Source: Lasiodiplodia sp. COLG20
Taxonomy: Eukaryota; Ascomycota; Dothideomycetes; Botryosphaeriales; Botryosphaeriaceae
Assembly (NCBI GenBank): GCA_009801085.1
Contig: VNWV01000006.1
Span: forward strand, 496,001-560,000
Length of the DNA: 64,000 bases
Reading direction: 5' to 3'
The notes under the pieces were generated by a model, which made no database searches, had not been told where the DNA came from, and worked only from the letters and a program-made list of their open reading frames with translations. This document shows positions 32,664-44,633 of the stretch, in pieces. Each line of letters begins with the position of its first letter. Position 1 is the stretch's first letter. The translations under genes were made by a program, and so were the position numbers.

Positions 32664-34071
32664 GGTGAGTCGGCGGAGCATTGGTGATAGTTTCCTGGGG
32701 ATTTTCCCTGTCCTGCCTAACTTTTTTTGCCGTGACAGTTTTCTGGGTCAATTGCTGTAACGGGAGTTGCTTGATCTGCTTGCGGGAGGGAGGGCGCTGC
32801 GGGACTAACGCCTTGGCAGGCGTCAAACGGCAGCCGGGTTTCTCAGTTCCGAGCAGGGGAGCTTCGCTGGTTCGCTGGGCGGCGGTGCCTCCGGGCGTGC
32901 AAACGAGGCGAGGGAGGACGCGTAAGGAATGGTCAGGAACAAAATGCACGACGCAGTGGAAACGGCAGCACCTCGTCTCATCGTCTTCCTTGACGAATGC
33001 AGCAGAACATGCGCCGGTCGTCCCCACTGAATACGAAGGCTCATTGCCAGTACGGCCATGGCCGACGCGGATTTAAAAATAGTTCCCCGACTTCCAGTCG
33101 ATCATGGCCATGACTTATGGGCGATCTATAGCTGCGAAAACATGGATTGTGCGCGCCGCTTGGTCGCGGGGCTAGGGCGACCTTATACAGCGGGTGAAGG
33201 GGCAACCTTGCTATCCCCCACACTGACTAAGCTTACCGCGGGATGCGCCTGGTAGGCTAGGAAAAAGTCCTTGCATCAGGAGGAAGAGTGGGTGGCAGGG
33301 GTCACGATTATGCATACCTTACCCACAGCTTGGTAGTGCAAGCTCTGGCACGATGTGTGAAGTTTGAGGAGGGTCCAGAGGAACCGTGGCGCTCTTTATT
33401 AATTCGGAGAGCTTTAGTTTTAGGCCCGGACAATCAGCACCTTGGCTATGGACTAGCAGTACTTATTGCTCGTTTATTATTGGCCCCCGATGGATTTCCG
33501 GCAGAAGCTGGGTGCAGTTGTAGGCTAGTCCGAGCGCCCGGCCCGGAGGGGTGCAGTTCGGTTGGATAAACCTGCCGTCGTCATCCTTTGGTATTCTCCT
33601 TCTCGGATGCTATTTTAATCTAGGCTTATGTGTAGACAACCGGTACCCTGAGGATTTGGTAGTCTCGGTGAGATCACTGACTGCTCATTTGTTGAGATGG
33701 AGGTGGAGGTCAGACCATTGATGACGATCCGGGCTCTACTGCACACCACGGACGGCTTCGGGACCAGCCGTCAAAACTCCGGACCACAGACGCAGCCGGA
33801 CAAGTAGCAAGGGCCCCGGCACTCCTACTCCATAACGCAAGCACTGGCGAGACTGTGTTGGTGTTCCAGGAACTGTCGGAATCAATATCGGGCTCCCCCG
33901 CACTTGCCGGAGCGGACGCCATCCACCTTGGGGATCCGGGCCCTGCATATCGGCAGCATATATCTTAAATAGATTCAAGCGTGAGCTCAACATTTCCACA
34001 TCGTACCCAATTCAATCTGTCAACCAAAGCATAGCAAAATACCCCATCGTTTCAAGAGCGAGCGCATCATC
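32664..34071. other. divergent promoter region
   Basis: 1.4 kb between the starts of the Maf gene and scytalone dehydratase. No coding motif recognised. CATATAT near 33957 is a possible TATA element of the latter. Confidence 0.45.
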
Positions 34072-34795
34072 ATGGCTGCAGGCAACATTACCTTCGAGGG
34101 TACGGTATCCAATAGTGTGGATCACTGCTGTGGAACCGCTGCTGAGACGCGATAGACTACTTGGGCCTCTGCGAGGCTGTTGTTGAGTGGGCGGACAGTT
34201 ACGATACCAAGGTGAGCCCACTTCATGTTGGCCCTTTTTTGCCACGGCAACTGACCAAATGCGAAGGACTGGGACAGGCTGCGCAAGTGCATCGCGCCAA
34301 CGCTGAGGGTCAGTCCATAGGTCCCTGTTGAGGAAGCGCAACACGAATGACGTGGAACAGATTGACTACCGCTCGTTTCTCGACAAGATCTGGGAGGCTA
34401 TGCCGGCCGACGAGTTCGTCGCCATGATCTCGTCACCGGCGGTGCTGGGCGACCCGCTGCTCAAGACGCAGCACTTCATCGGCGGTTCCAAGTGGCAGAA
34501 GATCTCTGACGACGAGGTGATTGGAGTGCACCAGCTGCGCGTGCCGCACCAGAGGTACACCGACGAGACCCGTACCACCGTCGCAGTCAAGGGACACGCC
34601 CACAGCACCAACACTCACTGGTACAAGAAGGTCAACGGCGTGTGGAAGTTTGCTGGGCTCAACCCCGACATCCGATGGGGCGAGTACGACTTCGACAAGG
34701 TGTTTGCCGGCGGGCGCGAGGAGTTTGGCGAGGCGGAGACCAAGGCGGCCGAGGGCATCCCGCCCGAGAAGACGAAGGTGGCTGCGGCGTCGTGA
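34072..34795 (+). CDS. SCD1: scytalone dehydratase (DHN-melanin biosynthesis)
   Basis: Converts scytalone to 1,3,8-trihydroxynaphthalene and vermelone to 1,8-DHN in melanin synthesis. Four exons (34072-34099, 34156-34211, 34267-34308, 34361-34795) give 186 residues, slightly longer than the 172 of the Magnaporthe enzyme. Conserved features: DYLGLCEAVVEWADSYD, DWDRLRKCIAPTLR, IDYRSF, TQHFIGGSKW, VKGHAHSTNTHWYKK and GLNPDIRW, which supply the active-site Tyr, Asp, two His and Asn seen in the family. No other melanin gene is in the window, so any cluster would lie elsewhere. High confidence in identity. Confidence 0.96.
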
Positions 34796-36667
34796 GCGTT
34801 GAGGTGAGGGAGGAGTTGGGCGGGCGGTGGGCGGCGGTTACGTTATGTCCAGATTTTCCAGGATCAGCAGCGAATGGATGATGCAGCAGCTACCAGGCCA
34901 CGAGCGCCAACGTGATCTCTCCGTGATGCACATCATGCTCGCCAGCACAGACGACGGGAAGAGATCCCCCACTTCGCGGGGGGCGTGCGCTGCCGTCGCG
35001 TCACCGCGTCGCCCGGGCGCGGCTTCAGGTCATGCAGGCACAGGCAGGCACGGGCAGGCACGGCAGCGGTTCGCTGGCCGTCGCAGCCGTTGCGGCGATA
35101 CGTGGCGGGCGGTGGAGCATCGCAATGCGCTGGTGAGGCTCTTGAGGTGAAGAATGCGACTGGTCTCATTTGCCTGGCTGTTTGCAGAGGCCCGGCGCCG
35201 CGGGTCTCCGGACCGGCATGAGGGAGATCATTGCTTGAGCGTTGGCTGAGGATTGGATGGCGGCCGGCGCTGGCGCGCTGCAAGCGGTGTGTGCTGAAGT
35301 CGGCCTCTCCAGATCGCCCAGCTGGCCGCGCGAAAAGTGGCGCACGCCGCGCGGGCCCTGGGACGCTCGTGTGCGCGCGCTCGATCGTCTTCAATCTTGC
35401 TGAAACAGCCCTATGGAGGCAGCCGGAGATCATGTCGTGCAGGCGCGGGCTGGCGGCGGCGTCGCAACCGGACGCAGGCCCGCTGCGGGCTGTTGGGCGC
35501 GCCGCCGCGAGGCCGCGATGCGCGATAGACTCTGGCGGTCCCAGCTACGGCGGCGCCCAAAACATGGAACTGCTCCCCAAAGACCGCGCGAGGCAAGCCG
35601 CACTCTGTTAGCGGCCCCGGTCACGGGATTCGCCTTTCTAATGCCCCTCCACCTCGCCCGTCCTGCGCAACCGTCCTCTCCACCTCCACCTCGACAAACC
35701 GCCCCCAAGCCTATTTATTCACCCGGGCCTCTCCTCTCGTCTTCCCTTTGCGTTGCGGGTGTTGGGTCCTTTCGTCCTGTTTCCCTCTGCACGTCCCTCG
35801 CCTTTCTGCATTGCGGCTCTGCTTCACGTCGTCATTGGTAAGTCCACGTCAAGTTTTTCCATCGCCCGCCCGCGCCCCCCAGCCATCACCACCTGCCAAG
35901 CCGGTGCGCGCTGCGGGCACACAGCTCCCCTCGTCGGCGCCGCCTGCCATCACCAGCGCTGCCGCCGGGCTGCGTGGCTGCGCCCGCCTGAGGTGAAGCG
36001 CGGGACAGCGGTTCAGCTGTCCGCGGCGCATCGCCAACCCAGCGCGCGCCGCGGGCTCGTCGCGCCTACCACTCGCCGTGCTGCAGCGTCCTCGTGCCAC
36101 GCCTGCACCTGCGCATGTGATTCCGCAAGTGCGACGTCGCTGACCAGCACCGCAGATTTCGTGGGTGACCTCTTCTGCTGCTTCACCAGCTTCAGGCAAA
36201 CGACCGTTCATTCCCCGATTGCGCGTCATCATCTCCTGGGCTCCGCGTCCATTCAGTATTCCTAGGATTTCAAACCTTCCATCGGACTCTTCCTCAGCGC
36301 AGTCTTGCCCCGCTTCCAGACTGCCTCGCCGGCTCACTCGGTCTTAACTGCGCGCGCGCGATCCTGGTCGTTCACACACGGTCCCTCCCACGCAAGCTAC
36401 TCACAGCTCCGACGCCATAGCCAATTAGCAGCAGTGCTATCGCAGGTACGTTGCGCTCGTGTCCCAAGCTCACTTGCTGCCGCGGCCCGACTTTTTCATA
36501 TGCCGTCAACCGTCAACCGTGCGATCAGAACGTCCGTGCTGACAAGTGCCGGTCCGACACAGACTTCTGCCGTCATCAACGCTTGGACACTCACCACCAC
36601 AACTTCTTCCCACCACATTTCCGCTCTTCCGAATATTTAGTATCGAACCCCGCGATCTACGAACAAG
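34796..36667. other. intergenic and probable long 5' leader of the RRM gene
   Basis: 1.9 kb, GC- and CT-rich. Donor-like GTAAGTC at about 35840 and GTACGTT near 36446 suggest 5'-UTR introns upstream of the ATG at 36668. No coding motif recognised. Confidence 0.45.
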
Positions 36668-38106
36668 ATGAGCTTCCCTTACGACAACTCGTTCCAAGGC
36701 CAGCCGGGCGCCGAGGACGCCAATGCGCAGGGCGTCGCTGGCGCCCAACAACAACCGCCCATGGGGCAGCCGATTGAGAGCGCGGCCGGCCAGTTCCAAG
36801 GTGGCAACATGCCCGTTGGCGCCCCTTCTTCAGGCCCCGGCAGCCAGGGGCCCGGCGAATCCAAGACCACTCTCTGGTACGTTTGCGCGTCTGCCTGGAG
36901 GCCTCTCACCTCGGATGAAGTTTTTTCTTCGCCATGACGAATTGCGCCTCGGGCTAGACACATTTTTGAAAGACGTTACCATACTGATGTTTCCTAGGAT
37001 GGGAGAGCTCGAGCCCTGGATCGACGAGAACTTTGTGCGCAGTGTCTGGTACGGCATGGGCGAGCAGGTCAACGTCAAGATGATCCGCGACAAGTTCTCT
37101 GGGTAAGTTCGAAATCTCTGCCCCGGAGCCAATCCACCGCTGACGTCGGCAGTAACAACGCCGGTTACTGCTTCGTCGACTTTCAGACTCCCGAGGCTGC
37201 CGCAAAGGCCCTTTCGCTCAACGGCCAGATGATCCCGAACTCGAACCGTCCTTTCAAGCTGAACTGGGCTTCTGGCGGCGGTCTTCAGGACCGCAGGGAT
37301 GACCGTGGCCCCGAGTACTCGATCTTCGTCGGCGACCTTGGCCCCGAGGTTAACGAATACGTTCTGGTCTCGCTCTTCCAGGGCAAGTACCCGTCCTGCA
37401 AGTCTGCGAAGATCATGTCGGACCCCATTTCCGGTATGTCTCGCGGCTACGGCTTCGTCCGCTTCTCCGACGAGAGCGAGCAACAGCGCGCCCTCAACGA
37501 GATGCAGGGCGTCTACTGCGGCAACCGTCCCATGCGCATTTCCACGGCTACCCCCAAGAACAAGAGCGGTGGCGGTCCTGGTGCTGGTCCCATGGGTGGC
37601 ATGCACGGCCCGGGCCCTGTTGGCATGTACGGCATGGGTGCTCCTCCGCTCGGCTACTACGGCGCTCCTCAGCCCATGAACCAGTTCACGGACCCGAACA
37701 ATACTACCGTCTTTGTTGGTGGCCTCTCGGGCTACGTCACCGAGGATGAGCTCCGTTCCTTCTTCCAGGGCTTTGGCGAGATCACCTACGTCAAGATCCC
37801 TCCGGGCAAGGGTTGCGGTTTCGTGCAGTTCGTGCAGCGCCACGCCGCCGAGATGGCCATCAACCAGATGCAGGGTTACCCGATTGGCAACTCGCGCGTC
37901 CGTCTCAGCTGGGGCCGCAGCCAGAACAACTCTGGGCCCGCGGGCACTCCGTACCGCCCTGCGCCTCCGCCACCCGTCTACCCGAACATGGGCATGGCAC
38001 CTCCTCCCCCGAACGCGTACGGCGGGTTTCCTCCCATGAAGGTATGGCAGCACTAAAGTGCTGGCGCTTACCCCATTCTCAAGGCTTGCTGACCCTGCTA
38101 CAGTAA
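36668..38106 (+). CDS. three-RRM RNA-binding protein, Csx1/Nam8-like
   Basis: RNA-binding protein with three RRM domains, the plan of S. pombe Csx1 and yeast Nam8/Ngr1, which act in mRNA stability or splicing. Exons 36668-36876, 36998-37102 and 37153-38041 are certain. RRM1 (about 68-148) starts TTLWMGELEPWIDE; RRM2 (160-238) has YSIFVGDLGPEV and RGYGFVRF; RRM3 (289-360) has TTVFVGGLSG and GCGFVQF. The Gln/Gly-rich N-terminus and Pro-rich C-terminus are typical. A standard 62-nt intron (38042-38103, branch GCTGAC) joins the last Lys codon directly to TAA, giving 401 residues. Coding-like sequence further down suggests a second, longer 3' end. Assignment to csx1 versus nam8 is open, so no symbol is given. 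Confidence 0.88.
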
Positions 38107-38795
38107 GCAACATTCCTTACATTTCTGAGGGTTCAGCGGGAGTTCGCGTACGTCGTGCATTCAAAGGTCTTTAAGGTCTTTCACTGGTTGGCTCGGTCAC
38201 GCTTTTTCACTTTATATGCATGCCACGTCACGACTCTCATCAAGTTCGGTCTCATTCACGGGTTTTCATGCCTTTCCCAATACCAAAAAGTTGCCTCTTT
38301 CTCTTCTTCACGACTGCGGTCTAGAGAAAATCCTGTACAACATGGCTTAGCCAAGGGTCTTCTGCTGCTACTCTAATCCCCTTCTCACGGAAACCACTAT
38401 TTGCTTTGCTTTTTTCTTCTCCCCAACAGGAGGTTTTTCTCGGGTTGTAGCTAGTCATTTTCGATTCCCCTTTGCAGAAGAGCCAGCGCTCTCGTTTGGC
38501 GGGAAGGATGCTTTTTAGAGCATATGCGTTTCCTCTAAATTGCAAAACTGCGAGTTCATGACTTTCAAGCACGCTTACTCTTCGTTTGTGTATTACTGCG
38601 CGCGTTTATACCAATGTTTGCTTGGTTTGCTCCTGCCGAATGCCACTGGTTGTGCATTTACTTGTTTGCAGTGCGATCACGCCCGAGTAGGGCCGCTGAC
38701 AGCAGTCTTTTCGCCGAATGGTTGATTGGCCGTCCGTCTCCTGCACCGACGTACGCATTCCCTGTCGGTTGGGCTGCTAACACGGTGGTGCCTAG
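38107..38795 (+). other. 3' UTR or long alternative intron of the RRM gene
   Basis: About 690 bp with no family motif, between the short-form stop and a coding-like tail. It contains an ideal branch site (GCTAAC at 38774) 17 bases before CCTAG at 38791-38795, so it may act as the end of a long intron in some transcripts. Confidence 0.5.
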
Positions 38796-39084
38796 TATGT
38801 ACATGGCTGCACCGCAGTTCGCGCCGATGACGAGCTTGCCCCGGCCAATCGTCTTCCCACCGCATACGCTCTCGAGCATGTCGTCGCCGCAGTCGCCCAT
38901 GACCGGATCCAGCCACGGAGAACTGGCTGAGAGCCTCAACAGAATGGCCATTGGGACCCAGATGGACCCGGGGATGCCGAAGGGGGCTGAAAAAAGGGAT
39001 TCGGTGCAGCGATCGGAGAGCGGGAGGATGGCAAGTCCTGGAGTGATTGGTCAGGGCAGCAACATCGATCAGCGGCTGGCGTAA
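38796..39084 (+). CDS. candidate alternative 3'-terminal coding exon of the RRM gene
   Basis: The frame ending at 39084 reads as real protein: MYMAAPQFAPMTSLPRP, MSSPQSPMTGSSHGELAES, LNRMAIG, then EKRDSVQRSESGR. It has no start of its own. An acceptor CAG at 38815-38817 would join the donor at 38042 in phase, giving a 489-residue isoform with a 776-nt intron. The acceptor CCTAG at 38795 is better placed after the branch site but is out of phase with that donor. Exact border uncertain. Confidence 0.5.
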
Positions 39085-40071
39085 AAATGGGGCGGCGCAG
39101 GCGGAATTAAGAGCGGGGATCTTCCTGTCCGATATTGGATGCGGCGTCGCTTCTCGCTTTTGGGATGGCGTGTGGTGGAGCAGGCAAAAAGCGATTTGTG
39201 GAATTGGGCCGGCCTCAAGAGACGCAAAATACACTGCTCGAGCATCCGGCTTCAAGTCCGGACTGCGAGGTAGAACACACATGTGTATAATGTAATGTGT
39301 AACATGCCTGGAGGAATGCCCGAGAAGAAGGCGCGAGGGGCTGGGCAGACATCTCGACCCACTTGTTCAGGTCCACGTTTTCTCGACCTTGCCGGTTTTC
39401 TCTCTGCGATGGTTGCAGCTAAGCCGTTCCAATGCGCCTGAATACTTTTGTGCAGGGATGCGGAGTCACGACGCGCACATCTGCTCTCCAGCAGACGCGG
39501 CAGAGAGCGGCAAAAAAGAAATCCCTGCTGCAGCGCCTGCCAAACACCTGACGCAGCACGTGTTGACGCGTGGGATGAAGCCTGCAGGTTGAGCGTCTTT
39601 TGCGCGCCCTAGCAGTTCGAGCATGGATGCGGAGGCTTTCTTCATCGGCCGGCGCGGTTAGCCACAATCCTGCGGCGGGCCAAGACGCTGCTAGGCGCTG
39701 ACGCATTCCAGACCGTTGCTAGCGGTGCGATGCGGCCATGTTGACGTACATGGAGAATGGATTGCGAGGACGAGTCTCAGCAACCTAGCGCTCATCATGG
39801 TTCGGCGGGCGTTCCCCGCGGCGTGGCGCTTGCTCGGCCGGAAGCAGAATATATGCTTCGGAGTTTACGTGTTATCGTTGGCGTCGGCGACCGTTATCAG
39901 CGACGGCGCACCGTCCAATGGTGGCGTGTCAACGGCCGCGGCTGGCCGTGCGGAGGAAGGGACGATTGAGTCTCAAGAGTTCAGTCTTTTCTCCACGATT
40001 CCTCGAGCTCGAGGCAGCTTTCGGCCCTTTCGATCAGTGCCATACCGTGCCGTCGCAGCGGTGCCGTCACT
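39085..40071. other. upstream region of urease
   Basis: About 1 kb without a recognised gene. It should contain the urease promoter and 5' leader; GATA-type sites are noted separately. Confidence 0.5.
39872..39900. promoter_or_regulatory. paired GATA motifs upstream of urease
   Basis: TTATCG (39872-39877) and TTATCAG (39894-39900) read as CGATAA and CTGATAA on the minus strand, both matching HGATAR, the site of AreA/NIT2-type nitrogen regulators. They lie 170-200 bp before the urease ATG. Such short motifs occur often by chance. Confidence 0.35.
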
Positions 40072-42878
40072 ATGCAGCTCGCACCCAAGGAGGTCTGACC
40101 CCCCGGCAGCTTTCACGTAACGCCAATGCCTCCCGTGCCCCGCACCCGCGCCTGCTAACGCTCCAACGCGCTCCCTAGGTCGACAAGCTCATCATTTCGC
40201 AGCTTGGCCTGCTCGCACAGCGCCGTCTGGCCCGGGGCGTCAAGCTGAACCACGCCGAAGCGACTGTACGTGCCATTGGACCGTCATTCCGCGCCAAGCT
40301 GACTCGCTGCAGGCACTCATAGCGAACAACCTTCAAGAAGTACTCGACCACGCATCCCTAGCCCGCCCGCTCCGAGCGCTGACCGCACAACATACAGCTT
40401 GTCCGCGATGGCAGACATACGGTTGCTGACCTCATGGCCATTGGCAAGACCATGTTGGGTCGCCGCCACGTCCTCCCGTCTGTCGTAAGCTCCCTCACCG
40501 AGCTCCAGATTGAGGGCACCTTCCCCACCGGCACATATCTCGTTACCGTCCACCACCCGATCAGCTCCGAGGATGGCGATCTTGAGAAGGCCCTTTACGG
40601 CAGCTTCCTGCCCATTCCCACCCAGGACGCATTCCCCTCGTGGGATCCGAGCCTGTACGAGCCGAAGAAGCAGCCCGGTGCCGTCATACCCGTGAAGGGT
40701 AGAATTGTCCTGAATGAGGGAAGGCAGAGGATCAGGTTGAAGGTCACGAGCAAGGGCGATAGACCTATCCAGGTAGGATGCTTTCGCATGCTGCTTACCT
40801 AGTGCCTGTGGCTAAGGGGCTTAGGTCGGTTCGCACTACCACTTTATCGAGACGAACCCTTTCTTAGAGTTCGATCGTATCAGAGCCCACGGCTTCCGCC
40901 TCGACATTCCCGCCGGGACATCTGTAAGGTTTGAGCCCGGCGACACCAAAACGGTCACGCTTGTCCAGATCGATGGCCACCAGGTCATCAAGGGCGGCAA
41001 CAACTTGGCCTCTGGCTATATCAAGGACTTCTCTATCGCTGAAGGTCTGGAGGAGCGTCTTAAGGCTGGTGGATTCCTGCATGTACCGGAGCCTGCGGGC
41101 GATGCCGCTCACATTGACATTGCTTCGATGGAGCGGCATGCCTACGTAACCATGTTTGGCCCAACCACCGGCGACCTTGTCCGCCTGGGTGCTACCGACC
41201 TTTGGATCCAAGTCGAGAATGACTTTACGCATTACGGCGATGAATGCTCCTTTGGTGGTGGTAAGTCGCTGCGTGAGGGAATGGGCCAGGCAGGCGGTCG
41301 TGGGGACAGCGAATCTCTGGACACTGTCATCACCAATGCTTTGATCGTAGACTGGTCAGGTATCTACAAGGCTGATATCGGTATCAAGAACGGTCACATC
41401 GTAGGTATTGGTAAGGCCGGTAACCCGGATGTCATGAAGGGAGTCCATCCCAATCTGGTCATTGGTTCTTGTACGGATGTTATTGCAGGCGAAGGGAAAA
41501 TCATAACTGCTGGAGGCTTTGATACGCACATTCACTTTATCTGCCCGCAACAAGCATATGAAGCCGTTGCTTCTGGAATCACAAGTATGCTTGGTGGAGG
41601 AACTGGCCCCAGGTGTGCTTCTGGTTTAATACCTCTGCTGTGGTCTCATACTAACAAGGTGATAGCACGGGAACGAATGCTACAACTTGTACGCCCGGCA
41701 AGACCCATATTCGCCAGATGCTCCAAGCTTGCGATGGCCTACCGGTCAATTACGGCATCACTGGCAAGGGTAACGATTCTGAATTGCTGCCGCTACGGGA
41801 GCAATGCGAAGCTGGCGTAGTCGGCCTGAAGCTTCACGAGGATTGGGGAAGCACTCCTGCAGCCATTGATGCCTGTTTGACAGTGTGTGACGAGTATGAT
41901 GTTCAAACGCTGATCCACACGGACACACTGAACGAGTCCGGTTTCGTTGAGCAAACGGTTAAGGCGTTCAAGGGGCGTGCCATTCACACCTATCACACCG
42001 AAGGTGCTGGTGGTGGCCACGCCCCGGATATCATTTCCGTGGTCGAGCTCAACAACGTTCTGCCCAGCAGTACCAATCCAACCCGGCCGTACACGCGCAA
42101 CACGCTGGACGAGCATCTGGACATGTTGATGGTCTGCCACCACCTTTCGCGCAACATCCCCGAGGACGTCGCTTTCGCCGAGTCCCGCATCCGCGCCGAA
42201 ACCATCGCAGCAGAGGACGTCCTGCATGACCTCGGCGCCATCAGCATGATGTCGTCGGACTCTCAAGCCATGGGCCGGTGCGGCGAGGTGATAACGCGCA
42301 CCTGGCACACTGCGCACAAGAACAAGGTGCAGCGCGGGCAGCTGCCCGAGGACCAGGGCACGCGCGCCGACAACTTCCGGGTCAAGCGGTACGTGTCCAA
42401 GTACACGATCAACCCGGCCATCGCGCAGGGCATGGGCCACCTGATCGGCAGCGTCGAGGTGGGCAAGCTGGCCGACCTGGTCGTGTGGGAGCCGGCCAAC
42501 TTCGGCGTCAAGCCCAAGACGGTCATCAAGAGCGGCATGATCTCGTACGCGCAGATGGGCGACCCCAACGCCTCCATCCCCACCATCGAGCCCATCTACA
42601 TGCGGCCCATGTTCGCGCCCCTCGTGCCCAGCACCAGCGTCACATTCGTGAGCCAGGCCTCGATCGACAACGGCACTGTGGCTGGTTACGGCTTGAAGAA
42701 GCGCGTCGAGGCCGTCAAGGGGTGCAGGACGGTGGGAAAGAAGGACATGAAGTTCAACGACGTGATGCCCAAGATGAAGGTCGACCCGGAGAGGTACACG
42801 GTCGAGGCGGATGGGCAGCTGTGCACGGCGGAGCCGGCGGAGGTGTTGCCGTTGGCGCAGGCGTATTTTGTGTATTGA
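40072..42878 (+). CDS. URE1: urease (nickel-dependent urea amidohydrolase)
   Basis: Hydrolyses urea to ammonia and carbamate in the cytosol. Six exons (40072-40092, 40179-40265, 40313-40339, 40398-40772, 40825-41612, 41666-42878) join in frame to 836 residues, the normal length for fused fungal urease (gamma, beta and alpha parts in one chain). Gamma part: [23 protein letters not shown]. Alpha part: [12 protein letters not shown] (nickel His, about 401-412), [10 protein letters not shown] (the lysine that is carbamylated, about 486), [21 protein letters not shown] and the flap region around [17 protein letters not shown]. All metal ligands are present, so the enzyme should be active given nickel and the Ure accessory proteins, none of which is in the window. 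Confidence 0.97.
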
Positions 42879-43685
42879 TGACGGGAGAAGAAGGGGTGAA
42901 AAAAACTGTGGATGACAACGAAAAAAAATTGAACATAGGGAGGAATATTGAGCGGCGCAACCCGGGGTGTTATTAGCTACTTAAGGCAATTCTTTCGTGC
43001 GTTTATGCTTCATCAGGAAATTTGGCCCCGTTTTCTCCCCCTGAGAATAAAGTGCTGTTTCATGACGTCTTGGTATCAGTTGGATTGCACGGGCTTAGGG
43101 CGTATCATCAATTTACGGTCGAAGCACGCTTGCATTAGTGCATGCGAGAAGTTAAGAAAGCAGATGGCTAATCCTGCGGCAGATGCAGGATGCGTGGCTT
43201 GGAGAACCTGACTACAGCTGCCTGGTGCATAGGTGCCTCGATCTTTGCTTCAATTGCTTGGCCACGGTCACAGCTGTTTTCCATCTCGTAGGAGTTACTG
43301 TAGGTCTAAATGATCTCATCTCAAAGGAGGGTCAGCAGGGAAATCTGGAGGAGGAATATTGAGGCAGGGGCATATAAACGAGAATTCGTCCTATTAGTGT
43401 TATTCGGCATTTCTTCTAAGGAGTGAAGACATTGAAATAGATAAGATTGAATGAAGTGTTCCGCTCTACTGCCACCAATCCATTCACTTTGATGGAGACC
43501 AAGGCGAGAATACGTCCGTGGACATGAACAGTGTTTACACAGGCTGGCTACCTCATTTTAGCATGTCTTTAGGAGCAAATCGCCTTGACTTTACATTTCC
43601 CTCTTGCTATGTTCAAAATCTCGCCTGTTCTTGTTCCACTCTTCTCTCTTCCCTCTTTTGATTTTTCTTCTTCTGACTTTCCTTT
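42879..43685. other. convergent 3' region
   Basis: Space between the stops of urease and the omega-amidase-like gene. No feature recognised. Confidence 0.5.
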
Positions 43686-44633
43686 TTACTCCTCAAACCT
43701 GATCTTCCCCTGACTGACATCTGGATACACATCGAACCTCCTCTGTCCATAGATGGGGATGCCCTTCCTGACCTCCTCGATCCTGTCGCCGTTCAGCTCA
43801 GCGTACACGATCTCCTCGTCGGTGCCGGCCTCGGCCAGCTTCTCGGCATTGGGGTCGACGATCATGCTGTGGCCCCAGGCGTTGTAGTCGGCGTCCATGT
43901 CGCGAGCGGGGCTGCACAGGCCGACGTAGACCTGGTTGTCCATGGCGCGGGCGCGGGCCTGCAGCTCCCAGTGGAGGGCGCCGGTGGTGAGGTTGAAGGC
44001 GCCCGGGTAGAGCAGGAGGAAGGCGTCCTTGCGGGCGGCGATGGTGGCGAGCTCGGGGAAGCGCACGTCGTAGCAGATGGCGACGGCGATGCGGCCGTAC
44101 TCGGGCAGGTCGACCAGCGTCACCTTGTTGCCCGGCGACAGCGCGTCCGACTCGCGGAACGTGATCTTGCCCGGGATCGAGATGTCGAACAGGTGCACCT
44201 TGCGGTGCGTCGAGAGCAGCTGCCCCGAGGGGGCGAAGATGAGCGACGTGTTGTAGAGCGTCTCGTCCGAGTCCTTTCCTTCGGTTGTTGCGGTGGTAGT
44301 TGCTGCTGCGGCCTTCTTCACGCGCTCCGGAATCGAGCCTCCTACGATGTACGCGCCCGCCTCCTTCGCCAGCGCGCTCAGCGCGTGGTAGCTCGGCGAC
44401 TCGTCCTCGGTCGGCGGCGTGCCCGTGCCCGTCCGTAGCGTCTCGGCGTACTGCGAGAAGTACTTGACGCCGTACGGGCTGTTGAAGCACTCGGGGAGCA
44501 CCACGATCTTGGCCCCGTTCTTCGCCGCCTCCAGCACCTTGCTGCGCGCCCGCGCCAGGTTGTCGGCTTTGCTGGCGCCCGTGGCGAGCTGCACGAGGGC
44601 GAGCTTAACGGGTTGCTTGAGGAGTTTGGACAT
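43686..44633 (-). CDS. nitrilase-superfamily omega-amidase (Nit2/Nit3-like)
   Basis: Single-exon carbon-nitrogen hydrolase of 315 residues, probably cytosolic or mitochondrial. The Glu-Lys-Cys triad is visible: VVLPECFNSPYG, HRKVHLFDI and AICYDVRFPEL. Order and spacing match the omega-amidase branch (human NIT2, yeast Nit3), which removes ammonia from alpha-ketoglutaramate and alpha-ketosuccinamate. A Thr/Ala-rich insert (AAAATTTATT) near 107-120 is a lineage-specific loop. It ends GIPIYGQRRFDVY, also family-typical. It lies tail-to-tail with urease; both release ammonia, but the pairing may be chance. Confidence 0.92.
   Translation of the reverse strand: MSKLLKQPVKLALVQLATGASKADNLARARSKVLEAAKNGAKIVVLPECFNSPYGVKYFSQYAETLRTGTGTPPTEDESPSYHALSALAKEAGAYIVGGSIPERVKKAAAATTTATTEGKDSDETLYNTSLIFAPSGQLLSTHRKVHLFDISIPGKITFRESDALSPGNKVTLVDLPEYGRIAVAICYDVRFPELATIAARKDAFLLLYPGAFNLTTGALHWELQARARAMDNQVYVGLCSPARDMDADYNAWGHSMIVDPNAEKLAEAGTDEEIVYAELNGDRIEEVRKGIPIYGQRRFDVYPDVSQGKIRFEE

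Noticed and set aside
36830..38113. 427-codon minus-strand frame opposite the RRM gene
   Set aside because: Overlaps three unmistakable RRM domains on the other strand and crosses their introns; composition is Arg/Ala/Val without motifs.
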